Shown here: in pieces, positions 1 to 8,926 of the stretch
Numbering within the stretch: position 1 is the first letter of the stretch
How the letters are laid out: each line of letters opens with the position of its first letter
Assembly (NCBI GenBank): GCA_018061325.1
Contig: JAGOUJ010000005.1
Location: forward strand, 1-44,793
Reading direction: 5' to 3'
From: Gammaproteobacteria bacterium
Lineage (GTDB): Bacteria > Pseudomonadota > Gammaproteobacteria > UBA6186 > Azoamicaceae
DNA: 44,793 nt
Position numbers and translations under genes: made by a program
Notes under the pieces: model-generated
What the model was told of the DNA's origin: nothing
Seen by the model: only the letters and a program-made list of their open reading frames with translations
The model's database searches: none

Positions 1-393
1 ATATTTATGAAAATTCCACTTAGGCGCAGTCCCAAAACCGAAGGTCTCTCTAGCCCAACGATAAAAGGGATGGATCGATGCGCCCTTCAGGGGCTCTTTT
101 TTCACAACGGGAAAAGTGACACCAAACCGTGTTTGGCAAAAGGCCTGGATTTCCTCATCCGTCCCGGGTTCTTGTCCCCCAAAATCGTTACTAGGCACCC
201 CTATCACCACCAGGCCACGATCCTGATACTGTTTGTAGAGCTGCTCTAAGGCCTGATATTGTCTGGTAAAACCACATTGGGAGGCTGTATTCACAATCAA
301 TAAAACCTTTCCACGAAAATGGGATAAGGGGAATACCGCGCCCGTAGCGCTCTGAAAGGAAAAATCAAAGGCCGTTTTATTAAGATCCATCAT
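1..393 (-). CDS. Glutathione peroxidase family protein (C-terminus outside window)
   Basis: This thiol peroxidase reduces peroxides in the cytoplasm at the expense of thioredoxin or glutathione. About 131 residues are visible. The N-terminal half carries the family pattern FRGKVLLIVNTASQCGFT, with Cys in place of selenocysteine in SQCGFT. It is followed by LVVIGVPSNDFGGQEPG and, at the window edge, KWNFHKY, which matches the conserved WNF motif. The frame is open to base 1, so the last ~30 residues of a ~160-aa protein lie outside. Two adjacent ATG codons (393 and 390) are possible starts, with a GAGG about 10 nt upstream. It is divergent from the nitroreductase gene. The family assignment is secure; the physiological reductant is not visible. 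Confidence 0.93.
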   Translation of the reverse strand, partial: MMDLNKTAFDFSFQSATGAVFPLSHFRGKVLLIVNTASQCGFTRQYQALEQLYKQYQDRGLVVIGVPSNDFGGQEPGTDEEIQAFCQTRFGVTFPVVKKEPLKGASIHPFYRWARETFGFGTAPKWNFHKY

Positions 394-473
394 GACACGC
401 GTACCTCATCCAATAAGTTTTTAAGTTTTAATGTATCATATTTTTCTATCTGCATAAAAAAGGACCTATTTTG

Positions 474-1064
474 ATGAAGCCACTATCCATCGACGCGCTT
501 AAACAACTTTTTACCGAAGCAAGAACCTACCGGGCCTGGCTTTCCAAAGCCGTCCAGGATGAAGACCTTAAGGCCATTTATGAACTGATGAAGTGGGGAC
601 CTACCAGTGCCAATCTGTGCCCAGCGCGCATTGTCTTTCTTCGCAATGGCCCTGAAAAAGAAAAGTTGATTGCCTGTCTTTCACCGACCAATGTCGATAA
701 AGTAAAAGGGGCACCGGTGACGGCGATCATTGCACAAGATCTACTATTTTATGACAAGCTCCAAACACTCTTCCCACAAGCCCCTGCTTACCGTGATACT
801 TTTGCTTCTGACAAAGCCCTTGCCGAAGCAACCGCCTTTCGCAATAGTTCCTTGCAAGGCGCTTATTTTATCTTAGCCGCCCGTGCTCTCGGTTTTGATT
901 GTGGACCCATGTCTGGATTTGATAATCAAAAAGTGGATGAACTGTTTTTCTCCAATACTGCTTGGAAATCGAATTTTATTTGTAACATCGGATATGGAGA
1001 TAAAACAACGCTTTTTCCACGTCTACCCCGCTTAGCTTTCGAGGAGGCGTGTCAGATCCGCTAA
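474..1064 (+). CDS. RutE/HadB-type nitroreductase family oxidoreductase
   Basis: This is an FMN-dependent NAD(P)H oxidoreductase resembling RutE, the malonic semialdehyde reductase of pyrimidine degradation. The 196-aa protein has the family pattern almost throughout: the N-terminal LFTEARTYRAW, then MKWGPTSANLCPARIVF, APVTAII, the ETAFRNSSLQ-like segment (here EATAFRNSSLQGAY), GPMSGFDNQKVD, the NIGYGD flavin-site loop, and RLPRLAFEEAC at the end. The ATG at 474 is preferred over an in-frame TTG at 471 because an AGGA lies 9 nt before it. No other rut genes are nearby, so a general nitroreductase or aldehyde reductase role is as likely as pyrimidine catabolism. Confidence 0.9.
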   Translation: MKPLSIDALKQLFTEARTYRAWLSKAVQDEDLKAIYELMKWGPTSANLCPARIVFLRNGPEKEKLIACLSPTNVDKVKGAPVTAIIAQDLLFYDKLQTLFPQAPAYRDTFASDKALAEATAFRNSSLQGAYFILAARALGFDCGPMSGFDNQKVDELFFSNTAWKSNFICNIGYGDKTTLFPRLPRLAFEEACQIR

Positions 1065-1086
1065 TACCTCTTCAAATTCATAGATT

Positions 1087-1401
1087 CTATAGCACTTGAT
1101 GCACAAAAAAACAGTGTGCGCCAAAGCGCCTCGATAGTGTATCCATCGCCCAGTCGTGTAACCCAAGCGTCTTTAATACTTCCAATAAACGACCATAGGT
1201 TTTTTTATAGCTGGATTGCTGTGCCGGAAAGGATTCAAGAAAAAAGTCTAATTGATCAATAAGGGCTAAAGCTTGCTTGAGATCTTTTTTCTTGTATTGA
1301 TCCGCGTCCGACAACAGAATAAATTGACGCGATATTTTCAAAGAAATAATACTGTGCACTTCCAATGCTTTGGTCTTCCATTGATCATTTGTGATTCCCA
1401 T
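1087..1401 (-). CDS. Small hypothetical protein, mostly helical
   Basis: I do not recognise this protein. From the ATG at 1401 it has 104 residues; an in-frame GTG at 1464 would add 21 residues (MPLGKTYRIDD...). The sequence is predicted helical, with a charged heptad-like stretch (DADQYKKKDLKQALALIDQLDFFLESF), and ends in FGAHCFFVHQVL. No signal peptide or membrane segment is visible, which suggests a cytoplasmic protein. The longer start would lie inside the left arm of a 17-bp inverted repeat (1444-1460), so I favour the inner ATG, which has AAGAG 8 nt upstream. It runs towards the nitroreductase gene. The ORF appears coding but has no assigned function. Confidence 0.5.
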   Translation of the reverse strand: MGITNDQWKTKALEVHSIISLKISRQFILLSDADQYKKKDLKQALALIDQLDFFLESFPAQQSSYKKTYGRLLEVLKTLGLHDWAMDTLSRRFGAHCFFVHQVL

Positions 1402-1440
1402 ATTGTATGCTCTTTTAATAGGGTTGAACGAGTCGTCTAT

Positions 1441-1548
1441 CCGATAAGTTTTTCCGAGTGGCACGCGGGGACAACCATCCCTGTATTCATTGATTAATCA
1501 TCCCTGGAATCAACGACCCCTGGTGCACACTCGGAAAAACTTATTTCA
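1441..1548. repeat. Long-range inverted repeat with 17-bp perfect arms
   Basis: The arms 1444-1460 and 1528-1544 are exact reverse complements (core AAGTTTTTCCGAGTG). They are separated by 67 nt that contain a repeated ATCCCTG and a weaker inner continuation of the pairing (GGCACGCGGGG against CCCCTGGTGC). The structure lies at the 5' side of the small hypothetical gene and upstream of the response regulator. It could be a hairpin in a leader RNA or a remnant of a mobile element. Confidence 0.7.
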
Positions 1549-1705
1549 CGAGGTACTAAGGTGCCATAAAGAACGCTGTAGGGCTATTACCGCAAGGGTG
1601 TTTTATTTTATGCCACAGTGGCAGGTTTTAAGGGCTTTCTTTTGAACTTGTATATCGAGAACGACTCTAAAAACTTAGGTTTTAAGTAAAAAGAATCTTT
1701 AGATA

Positions 1706-2344
1706 ATGCATACAAGCCCTGTTTCTGTGTTTATTGCCGATGATCATGCCTTGGTCCGACAAGGATTGCAGGGTATTCTTGCACATACACCTACTGTGCA
1801 ATTCGTAGGCGAAGCACAGGATGGTTTAGAGGCTGTACGTCTAGCTTTACGTCAAAAACCCGATGTGGTGCTAATGGACTTACAAATGCCTCATATGAAT
1901 GGACTGGATGCTACGCAAAAAATAGTGGATAAAAATAGCCATATTAAAATTATTATTCTTACCTCCCTTGAAAAACCAGAGCACATCAAACAGGCTATGC
2001 AAGCAGGTGCCCATGGTTATTTAGTGAAAAATGTTCTGCCCCAAGAAATGATTCAAGCCATTCACACGGTCGCCCAAGGCGGTTACCATTTTCAACACCT
2101 CAGCACCGCTGTTTGTAGCCCCCTTGAGAGCGTTGAGAAAGAACCAGGGATAACGAAATTATCCCCTAAAGAAAAACAAGTTTTAAAGCTTATCGTAGAA
2201 GGCCACACAATACCTACTATTGCCCGTATGCTTCACCGCAATCCACGCACCATTCGTATGCACCGAGAAAACATCCGTAAAAAACTAGATGTAAAAAACA
2301 ACACCCAGCTTATTTTACGGGCAACAAAGTCAATCAACTTGTAA
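1706..2344 (+). CDS. NarL/FixJ-family response regulator (receiver + LuxR HTH)
   Basis: This 212-aa two-component output regulator has the receiver at residues ~6-122. The acidic pair is D12-D13, the phosphoacceptor D58 in LMDLQMPHMNG, the switch T86 in ILTS, and the conserved K108 in YLVKN. A LuxR-type helix-turn-helix covers ~148-205 (LSPKEKQVLKLIVEGHTIPTIA...RTIRMHRENIRKKLDVKN). Phosphorylation is expected to promote dimerisation and DNA binding. No histidine kinase gene is adjacent, so it is an orphan here. Its receiver is clearly paralogous to the receiver-only protein at 41278-41709, sharing IADD(H/D)A, RQGLQ, DGLEAV, KPDV, MDL(Q/E)MPHMNGLDA and PQE(M/I)I(Q/E)AIHTVA. The start codon has no obvious Shine-Dalgarno sequence. 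Confidence 0.95.
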   Translation: MHTSPVSVFIADDHALVRQGLQGILAHTPTVQFVGEAQDGLEAVRLALRQKPDVVLMDLQMPHMNGLDATQKIVDKNSHIKIIILTSLEKPEHIKQAMQAGAHGYLVKNVLPQEMIQAIHTVAQGGYHFQHLSTAVCSPLESVEKEPGITKLSPKEKQVLKLIVEGHTIPTIARMLHRNPRTIRMHRENIRKKLDVKNNTQLILRATKSINL

Positions 2345-2572
2345 AAACCCTGCCGTGCTAACAGGTATCACCAGAAAAATGGAAAAAAAACCAGAACTTT
2401 GATAGTATGGCGGCAGCAGGGCCTGGCTCCTTTCAAGTCAGGTTTTGCGAGTGGTGTGTGGGGTTACCAGACCTCATACGCTGCGACCTTAGTTAAACAA
2501 CCCAGTCTTGCCTTGCATGATAACGATGCTAAACCTGCAACCTCATGTCATATAGTTTTCATTATACAACAT
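2345..2572. other. Intergenic stretch with no recognised gene
   Basis: After the response regulator stop this stretch shows no convincing coding frame, RNA fold or repeat that I can name. The open frame that crosses it (2399-2650) starts without a ribosome binding site and has atypical composition. A small RNA cannot be excluded. The stretch leads into a 16-bp palindrome and a short ORF. Confidence 0.4.
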
Positions 2573-2588
2573 AAAATCCTAGGATTTT
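2573..2588. promoter_or_regulatory. Perfect 16-bp palindrome (AAAATCCTAGGATTTT)
   Basis: This perfect dyad symmetry sits 6 nt before the ATG of a 27-codon ORF, and its right half supplies the only SD-like sequence (AGGA). It could be an operator, or an RNA hairpin that hides the ribosome binding site. Confidence 0.5.
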
Positions 2589-2594
2589 CACAAA

Positions 2595-2678
2595 ATGACT
2601 CAAGCAGAAAAATTAGCCCAATCGCTAGAACAATTGCGAGAATGTCATAAAACAGCTCTTCGATTTATATCAGTATAG
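2595..2678 (+). CDS. Possible 27-aa small protein or gene remnant
   Basis: This short ORF encodes an amphipathic helix-like peptide beginning MTQAEKLAQSLEQLRECH and ending RFISV. AGGA lies 10 nt upstream, inside the 16-bp palindrome. It resembles the start of a longer helical protein, so it may be a decayed gene or a genuine small protein. Support is limited to the start context and composition. Confidence 0.25.
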   Translation: MTQAEKLAQSLEQLRECHKTALRFISV

Positions 2679-2705
2679 ATTTTTGATTCAGTTGAGCAAA
2701 GCATT

Positions 2706-2721
2706 GTGGTTATGTAACCAC
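2706..2721. repeat. Short hairpin GTGGTTA-TG-TAACCAC
   Basis: A 7-bp stem with a 2-nt loop abuts and slightly overlaps the long inverted repeat downstream of tRNA-Lys, giving two stacked hairpins. Confidence 0.6.
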
Positions 2722-2776
2722 CAATAATGCCTTATAAATCAATCTAATTTATTGATTTATAAGGCATTATTGGTGG
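2718..2776. repeat. Perfect 26-bp inverted repeat overlapping the tRNA-Lys 3' end
   Basis: The left arm 2718-2743 and right arm 2751-2776 are exact reverse complements around a 7-nt loop (CTAATTT). The right arm includes the encoded CCA, the discriminator base and the last two acceptor-stem bases of the tRNA gene. The precursor transcript would therefore carry a 26-bp hairpin that includes its mature 3' end. There is no U-tract after the distal arm, so it is not a standard intrinsic terminator. Confidence 0.9.
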
Positions 2777-2846
2777 GCCGTGATGGATTTGAACCATCGA
2801 CCAATAGATTAAAAGTCTACTGCTCTACCAACTGAGCTAACGGCCC
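2771..2846 (-). tRNA. tRNA-Lys (anticodon TTT)
   Basis: The cloverleaf reads on the minus strand. The 7-bp acceptor stem GGGCCGT pairs with ACGGCCC; the D arm contains AGCTCAGTTGGTAGAGC; the anticodon loop is CTTTTAA with anticodon TTT; the T arm contains GGTTCAAATCC; and CCA is encoded. It decodes AAA/AAG lysine codons. It has its own near-consensus promoter just upstream. Its 3' end is part of a perfect 26-bp inverted repeat, an unusual feature for a tRNA gene. Confidence 0.97.
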
Positions 2847-2860
2847 CGGTGAAGTGGGCC

Positions 2861-2888
2861 ATTATACCCTGCATACCGTAAGCGTCAA
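2861..2888 (-). promoter_or_regulatory. Sigma-70 promoter for tRNA-Lys
   Basis: On the minus strand, TTGACG (2888-2883), a 16-nt spacer and TATAAT (2866-2861) precede the tRNA start by about 14 nt. This near-consensus promoter lies between the sucD stop and the tRNA, so the tRNA need not depend on operon read-through. Confidence 0.85.
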
Positions 2889-2912
2889 CCGAATCTTTAG
2901 GCCCGACCCGGA

Positions 2913-3782
2913 TTAGGCCAGAACTTTGAGCACGGTTGAACCAATTTCAGACGGGGAATAGGCAATATGGGCACCTGCTTCTTCCAAGGCTGCATATTTT
3001 TGGGCAGCAGACCCTTTACCACCCATAATAATGGCTCCCGCATGTCCCATACGCTTGCCGGCAGGTGCTGTCACCCCTGCGATATAGGCAATAACCGGCT
3101 TCTTCATATATTTCTTAATAAAGGCTGCTGCCTCTTCTTCAGCACTCCCTCCAATCTCACCCACCAACACCACAGCCTCCGTTTGAGGATCTTCTTCAAA
3201 CATGGAAAGAATATCGACAAAATCGGTCCCCTGTATGGGATCGCCCCCAATCCCCACACAAGTACTTTGGCCCAATCCATTCATGGTGGTTTGATGGACG
3301 GCTTCATAGGTAAGCGTACCCGAGCGCGAAACAATACCGACACGCCCACTGCGATGAATATTCCCTGGCATAATCCCCATTTTACAGACCCCCGGTGTGA
3401 TAACGCCTGGACAATTAGGACCGATCAGCTGTACAGCCCGATCTTTAATATAATGTTTGATTTCTAGCATATCTAAAATGGGAATGCCTTCGCTAATACA
3501 CACCACCAATCGAATACCCGCATCAATGGCTTCGATAATTGAATCTTTACAAAAAGGCGCAGGCACATACAAAACACTGGCATCGGCTTGTGTGGCCTCT
3601 ACCGCATCATAAACGGTATTAAAGACAGGCAAGCCTAGATGCAAGGTTCCACCCTTACCAGGTGAAACCCCACCCACCATGCGTGTCCCGTATTCAATGG
3701 CCTGCTCAGAATGATAAGTGGCCTGACGTCCTGTAAAACCTTGGCAAATAACCCGGGTGTCTTTGTCAATTAAAATACCCAT
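2913..3782 (-). CDS. sucD: Succinyl-CoA ligase [ADP-forming] subunit alpha
   Basis: This is the TCA-cycle enzyme subunit that binds CoA and carries the phosphohistidine; it pairs with SucC to interconvert succinyl-CoA and succinate with ATP or GTP formation. The 289-aa protein shows the N-terminal CoA-binding domain ([22 protein letters not shown]), the GPNCPG segment, [10 protein letters not shown], and the active-site H247 in [10 protein letters not shown]. Length is typical for the family. It is the last gene of the sdh-suc operon, starting 5 nt after the sucC stop, with an SD (AAGGAG) overlapping the end of sucC. Confidence 0.98.
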   Translation of the reverse strand: MGILIDKDTRVICQGFTGRQATYHSEQAIEYGTRMVGGVSPGKGGTLHLGLPVFNTVYDAVEATQADASVLYVPAPFCKDSIIEAIDAGIRLVVCISEGIPILDMLEIKHYIKDRAVQLIGPNCPGVITPGVCKMGIMPGNIHRSGRVGIVSRSGTLTYEAVHQTTMNGLGQSTCVGIGGDPIQGTDFVDILSMFEEDPQTEAVVLVGEIGGSAEEEAAAFIKKYMKKPVIAYIAGVTAPAGKRMGHAGAIIMGGKGSAAQKYAALEEAGAHIAYSPSEIGSTVLKVLA

Positions 3783-3787
3783 AATTT

Positions 3788-4951
3788 TTATCTCCTTGCT
3801 GCTTCAATCGCACGATTGGCGGCTTCTTCGAAGCTTTTTGCAACAATAATATTCAATCCACTTTGTGCTAACAGATGATTAGCATCGATAGCGTGATTGC
3901 CTTCAAGCCGAACGATCACAGGCACGGTCACGCCCACCTCAGAAACAGCTTTGATAATACCGGCCGCAATTAAATCGCAGCGTACAATTCCCCCGAAAAT
4001 ATTCACTAAAACGGCTTTTACTTGCTTATTCACCAGAATAATTTTAAACGCCTCGCGAACCCTTTCTTCGGTTGCACTGCCTCCCACATCTAAAAAATTG
4101 GCAGGACTGCCTCCCTTTAATTGAATGAGATCCATCGTAGCCATCGCCAACCCTGCACCATTGACCATACAGCCAATCGTACCGTCTAAGGCCACATAAT
4201 TAAGCTCCCATTCGCGGGCTAAAAGCGCCTGCGCATCTTCCTGAGAAGTATCCAGCATCGCTCGCAGGGCTGGCTGGCGGTATAGCGCATTATCATCGAT
4301 ATTCATTTTGGCATCTAAACACATCATATCGCCACGCTTAGTCACCACCAAGGGATTGATTTCCAACAAACTCAAATCATTCTCAATAAAAACTTTATAG
4401 AGATCGGTCATGATACGGGTAAGTTGTCGGCTTTGAAGGCTATTGAGCTTTAGTTTGATCGCCAGATCTCTACATTTATAAGGCATCACACCCAATAAAG
4501 GATCAACCCCGAGCTTCAAAATAGCGTCTGGCTGATCTCTCGCAACCGCTTCAATATCAACCCCACCCGAAGCAGAGGCCACAAAAAGGACTTCTTTAGT
4601 AGAGCGATCGACAAGCATACCCAAATAAAATTCTTGTTGAATATCGCAGGTTTCTTCTACCAATAATTCATTCACCAGCTGCCCTTTTGCATCGGTTTGA
4701 TGCGTGACCAATCGTGTATGCAACAGCTGACGAGCGACCTCTTGGAGTTGTTCTTTGCTACCAACCCGTTTCACGCCCCCCGCTTTGCCACGTCCCCCTG
4801 CATGAATTTGTGCCTTCACGATCCAATGCGCAGTATTTAAGAAATTAACTGCTAACAAGGCCTGATCGACACTATTAGCCATCACACCTTTTGGCACCGG
4901 AAGACCATATTGAACCAATATTTTTTTGGCTTGATATTCATGTAAATGCAT
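3788..4951 (-). CDS. sucC: Succinyl-CoA ligase [ADP-forming] subunit beta
   Basis: This nucleotide- and succinate-binding subunit forms the succinyl-CoA ligase with SucD. The 387-aa protein begins with [20 protein letters not shown] and contains the ATP-grasp domain ([16 protein letters not shown]). It also has LEINPLVV, the succinate-site segment [15 protein letters not shown], and the C-terminal [11 protein letters not shown] and RLEGNHA motifs. The ATG at 4951 is chosen over an in-frame TTG at 4957 because GGAG lies 8 nt upstream and because it gives the usual MHLHEYQ-type start. It follows sucB by 21 nt. Confidence 0.98.
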   Translation of the reverse strand: MHLHEYQAKKILVQYGLPVPKGVMANSVDQALLAVNFLNTAHWIVKAQIHAGGRGKAGGVKRVGSKEQLQEVARQLLHTRLVTHQTDAKGQLVNELLVEETCDIQQEFYLGMLVDRSTKEVLFVASASGGVDIEAVARDQPDAILKLGVDPLLGVMPYKCRDLAIKLKLNSLQSRQLTRIMTDLYKVFIENDLSLLEINPLVVTKRGDMMCLDAKMNIDDNALYRQPALRAMLDTSQEDAQALLAREWELNYVALDGTIGCMVNGAGLAMATMDLIQLKGGSPANFLDVGGSATEERVREAFKIILVNKQVKAVLVNIFGGIVRCDLIAAGIIKAVSEVGVTVPVIVRLEGNHAIDANHLLAQSGLNIIVAKSFEEAANRAIEAARR

Positions 4952-4972
4952 ACGCAATTCTCCCTGGCATTT

Positions 4973-6199
4973 TTATATTTCCAACCATAGTCGTGCTGGT
5001 TCTTCTAATAATGATTTCACTGTCACCAAAAACTTCGCGGCATCCATGCCATCAATAATGCGATGATCGTATGATAAAGCCACATACATCATCGGTCTTA
5101 TCACAATGATTCCTTCTTCAACGATAGGTCTTGGCATGATTTTATGCATACCCAAGATAGCACTTTGGGGTGGATTTAAAATAGGTGTAGACATTAAGGA
5201 ACCAAAAACACCGCCGTTCGAGAGGGTAAAGGTTCCACCCTGAATTTCTTCCAACGTTAATTGATTATTTTTTGCCTTGTCTGAAAATTCGACCATTTTT
5301 TTCTCGATGTCGGCCATATGCAGTTTATCGGCATCGCGCATAACAGGCACTACCAAACCGCGTTCAGAAGCAACAGCCACGCTTATATCATAATAATCAT
5401 GATAAATAATGTCTTGTCCCTCTACTGAAGCATTGAGAATAGGGGATCGCTTAAGGGCTTCTACCACAGCCTGTGTAAAAAAAGACATAAAACCTAAGCG
5501 CACACCATGATCTTTTTGAAAAACTGCCTGGTATTTTGTGCGTAGATCTATGATGGGTTGCATATTGATTTCATTAAAGGTTGTAAGAATAGCAGCCGTT
5601 TTTTGGACCTCTACCAAACGTTCTGCAATACGTGTACGTAAGCGACTCATCGCAACACGTTTTTCAGAACGGGACGCATGCTGTATCAATGCTGGCGCCA
5701 CATCTTGTTCTGTGTTGACAGTGGGCGTGGATGCCTTTAACACATCGTCCTTGGTAAGCCGACCTTTTTTGCCTGTACCCTGTAGATCATGCCAGTTGAC
5801 ATTTTTTTCAGAGGCTAATCGTCTCACAGCCGGTGAAGAAGAGGGATCCAGCAGACTCAACACGGGTTTTTGGAGGGTTGCTACCTGTTGTTGAATGCTT
5901 GTCTCGGCGACAGGCTCTGAAGGTGAAAGCACTTTGGGCTGTTCAACGGTATTATTGAGGGTGGCTGCTTCAAAAGAACCAATGATTTCTTCGGATTTTA
6001 CCAAAGCGCCCGATTCTTTTATGATTTCAACCAAGGTGCCATCACAGGGTGCAACCACTTCCAGCACGATTTTATCGGTCTCAAAATCGACTAAATGTTC
6101 AGATCGATGAATCACCTCGCCCACCTTCTTATACCAAGTTATAATTTTAGCCTCTGAGATAGACTCAGGTAACACCGGCGTTTTAATCTGAATGCTCAT
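4973..6199 (-). CDS. sucB: Dihydrolipoamide succinyltransferase (E2 of 2-oxoglutarate dehydrogenase)
   Basis: This E2 core transfers the succinyl group from lipoamide to CoA in the 2-oxoglutarate dehydrogenase complex. Its 408 residues hold a lipoyl domain at 1-80 with the lipoylated K43 in ETDKIV. A linker follows, then a peripheral-subunit-binding domain at ~124-157 ([13 protein letters not shown]...GRLTKDDVL), and the catalytic domain ends in [16 protein letters not shown] with H379 and D383. It starts 12 nt after the sucA stop with AAGGAT as SD. The E3 partner lpd is absent from the window. Confidence 0.98.
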   Translation of the reverse strand: MSIQIKTPVLPESISEAKIITWYKKVGEVIHRSEHLVDFETDKIVLEVVAPCDGTLVEIIKESGALVKSEEIIGSFEAATLNNTVEQPKVLSPSEPVAETSIQQQVATLQKPVLSLLDPSSSPAVRRLASEKNVNWHDLQGTGKKGRLTKDDVLKASTPTVNTEQDVAPALIQHASRSEKRVAMSRLRTRIAERLVEVQKTAAILTTFNEINMQPIIDLRTKYQAVFQKDHGVRLGFMSFFTQAVVEALKRSPILNASVEGQDIIYHDYYDISVAVASERGLVVPVMRDADKLHMADIEKKMVEFSDKAKNNQLTLEEIQGGTFTLSNGGVFGSLMSTPILNPPQSAILGMHKIMPRPIVEEGIIVIRPMMYVALSYDHRIIDGMDAAKFLVTVKSLLEEPARLWLEI

Positions 6200-6211
6200 A
6201 GTAAATATCCT

Positions 6212-8926
6212 TTAACGAAAGGCCTCTTCTAGCAAGATTGCTTGTTGATCACGGTACAAATAAAGATAGCCTGGTGCTGGTGCTGCAGCAATGGGTCTGC
6301 TAATGACCACCAATCTTTGATGTTCTAGCAAACAGGCTTTTAAGCGATTTTCAAGGCTATACCAAGCACCCTGGTTTTTAGGTTCTTCCTGACACCATAC
6401 AACACTTGAAACCTTAGCATAAGGCAGAAGTTCTACACGTAGTTCTTGATCAGGAAAAGGATAAAGTTGCTCTATGCGAAGTATCACAACATCTTCACGT
6501 TTTTCCAAACGTCTTTTCTCCAACAATTCATAATAAATTTTTCCACTGCATAAAATAATTTTTTTAAGGGTTTTTTCTGATAGTGTGTCTGTTTCTTCTA
6601 AAATAGGCTTAAAAGAACCAAATGCCAAGTCTTCTAGTGTGGAGACGGCCCATTTATGCCTTAACATGTTTTTAGGTGTCATGATGATTAAAGGTTTTCT
6701 TAAGGGACGTAGCACTTGACGTCTTAGCAGATGAAACATTTGTGCGGGTGTCGTGGGAATACAGACTTGCATATTTTGTTTAGCACATAATTGCAGATAG
6801 CGTTCTATACGTGCGGAAGAATGTTCGGCGCCCTGTCCCTCATAACCATGGGGTAAAAATAAAGTTAAACCGCTTTGAATGCCCCATTTCTGCTCGGCAG
6901 CGCTTATAAATTGATCGATTACCACCTGGGCGCCATTGGCAAAATCGCCATATTGTGCCTCCCAGATCACTAAACTCTTGGGCTCTGTTCTTGAAAAACC
7001 ATATTCAAAAGCCAAAACAGCTTCTTCAGATAATAAAGAGTTCAGCACCGAAAAGGCGGTTGGATCGTCGCTGATATGTGCCAAGGGCGTATAGGATTGT
7101 CCATTATTTTGATCATATAACACGGCATGTCGATGAAAAAAAGTGCCACGACAAACATCCTGTCCTGATAATCGTACAATCGTTTTTTCGGCCAAAAGAC
7201 TTGCGTAGGCTAGATTTTCGACAAAACCCCAATCGCAGGGTGTCTTTCCTGTCGCCATGGCGCGCCGATGCTCTAAGGTTTTTTGTACAATAGGATGTAA
7301 ACTAAACCCTTCTGGCAGCACAAGCTGCTGAAGGGCTAAGTTCCCTAACAGGGGCAGATGAACCCCCGTGTCTATATGGGTTCGCCAATCTTTAGTCGTA
7401 TAGGGTGTCCAATCGCTGGCAAATGCGCGATTAGGATCCGCCACCCAATGGTCTAACAAAGGATTGTTCTTATCATCTAAAAAAGATTGGTATTGCTTTT
7501 GTAAATTGCCAAGCTCGTTCGGCGTTAAAAGTTTTTCCGCAATCAAGCGATCGGCATAAACGCCCAGGGCTGTGGGCATTTTACGGATCTGTTGGTAAAG
7601 CAGAGGTTGGGTCACCAAGGGTTCATCTGCTTCATTATGCCCGTGTCGTCTATAACCGATTAAATCGATAATACTGTCTTTATGGTATTGTAAGCGGTAT
7701 TGTAAAGCGAAAAGCATGGCACGATACACAGCCTCTGGATCATTGGCATTCACATGTATAATCGGCAATTCAAACATTTTCCCAATATCCGAACAATAAC
7801 GTGTCGAACGCGCATCTTCCGGATCGGAGGTCGTAAAACCAATTTGATTGTTCACAATAATATGAATAGTGCCCCCCACTTTAAAACCATGCGTTTGGGA
7901 CATATGAAAGTTTTCCATGACAACACCCTGTCCACAAATAGCTGCATCTCCATGGATAGCAATCGGCAGAACCTGCTGATAATCGTTATCGATACGGCGT
8001 TGTTGTCTGGCTTTTACCGATCCACATAAGACGGGACCTACGATTTCCAAGTGTGAAGGATTAAAGGCCAAGGATACATGCACCTGCCCATGGGGCGTGA
8101 TAATATTCGAAGAAAATCCTTGATGGTATTTTACATCACCCGCTTCTAAGCTTTTTTCATGTTTTCCCTCAAATTCATCAAATAATTGACGGTGTCTTTT
8201 ACCCAGCAGATTGACCAGCACATTTAAACGACCCCGATGAGACATGCACATGATAATCTCTTGCGTACCCATCGCAGTAGAACTTTGAATTAAAGTATCT
8301 AGGGCTACAATCAGACTATCATTGCCTTCTAAAGAAAATCGCGTTGCACCTGGGTATTGAGCCCCTATATATTTTTCTAAGCCTTCGGCCTGCACCAATC
8401 TTTGTAACAGATGTTTTTTGATTTCAGGGCTGAATGTTAAGTCTTCATGCATAGACTCTAAATAGGCTTGTACCCAATCCCGTTCTGCAATATCACTGAT
8501 ATGCTGATATTCATAGGCTATCGCGCCACCGTATAGGCGCTTCAAATCAGCCAAAATTTGTTCTAAAGAACGCTGTTTAGCGCCCGCTAAAGTACCTGCT
8601 TCGAAAAACGTTGGGAGATCACGCAAGGATAAACCATAACTTTCGAGTGTGCGCGCACTGAGGGCATCGACCACCGGATGAGACAAAGGGTTTATCTGTG
8701 CTTGTAAATGTGACTTCGCGCGATAATCCTCTATGAGCGCTAAAACCTTTGCTTGTTTTTCGTTATAGCCGCTCTCTATCTGTTCGGAGAACACAGGAGC
8801 TGTAGATGCATGAGACATTACTGCCAATTGTTCAAAATAAGCACGAAAGCTTCCAGGCACCGACCCAGGATCTTGCAGAAAATCGTCATATAAAGATTCT
8901 ACGTAGGTAGAACGCATAAACCACAC
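6212..8926 (-). CDS. sucA: 2-oxoglutarate dehydrogenase E1 component
   Basis: This thiamine-diphosphate-dependent enzyme decarboxylates 2-oxoglutarate and succinylates the E2 lipoyl group. The 904-aa protein has the N-terminal YVESLYDDFLQDP motif, EKYIGAQYPGATRFSLEG at ~184-201, MCMSHRGRLNVL, the ThDP motif between GDAA (326-329) and NNQ (359-361), and C-terminal EEPKNQGAW. Length is slightly below the ~930 residues common in the family. The GTG at 8926 directly follows the sdhB stop; an ATG at 8917 is an alternative. Neither has a strong SD, which suggests translational coupling to sdhB. Confidence 0.97.
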   Translation of the reverse strand: MWFMRSTYVESLYDDFLQDPGSVPGSFRAYFEQLAVMSHASTAPVFSEQIESGYNEKQAKVLALIEDYRAKSHLQAQINPLSHPVVDALSARTLESYGLSLRDLPTFFEAGTLAGAKQRSLEQILADLKRLYGGAIAYEYQHISDIAERDWVQAYLESMHEDLTFSPEIKKHLLQRLVQAEGLEKYIGAQYPGATRFSLEGNDSLIVALDTLIQSSTAMGTQEIIMCMSHRGRLNVLVNLLGKRHRQLFDEFEGKHEKSLEAGDVKYHQGFSSNIITPHGQVHVSLAFNPSHLEIVGPVLCGSVKARQQRRIDNDYQQVLPIAIHGDAAICGQGVVMENFHMSQTHGFKVGGTIHIIVNNQIGFTTSDPEDARSTRYCSDIGKMFELPIIHVNANDPEAVYRAMLFALQYRLQYHKDSIIDLIGYRRHGHNEADEPLVTQPLLYQQIRKMPTALGVYADRLIAEKLLTPNELGNLQKQYQSFLDDKNNPLLDHWVADPNRAFASDWTPYTTKDWRTHIDTGVHLPLLGNLALQQLVLPEGFSLHPIVQKTLEHRRAMATGKTPCDWGFVENLAYASLLAEKTIVRLSGQDVCRGTFFHRHAVLYDQNNGQSYTPLAHISDDPTAFSVLNSLLSEEAVLAFEYGFSRTEPKSLVIWEAQYGDFANGAQVVIDQFISAAEQKWGIQSGLTLFLPHGYEGQGAEHSSARIERYLQLCAKQNMQVCIPTTPAQMFHLLRRQVLRPLRKPLIIMTPKNMLRHKWAVSTLEDLAFGSFKPILEETDTLSEKTLKKIILCSGKIYYELLEKRRLEKREDVVILRIEQLYPFPDQELRVELLPYAKVSSVVWCQEEPKNQGAWYSLENRLKACLLEHQRLVVISRPIAAAPAPGYLYLYRDQQAILLEEAFR

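Noticed and set aside
2399-2650. 83-codon open frame downstream of the response regulator
   Set aside because: No ribosome binding site, odd residue composition and no family resemblance; it runs through the palindrome and the better-supported short ORF.
2718-2776. Ordinary Rho-independent terminator for tRNA-Lys
   Set aside because: The stem is A/T-rich, includes mature tRNA bases and is not followed by a U-tract.
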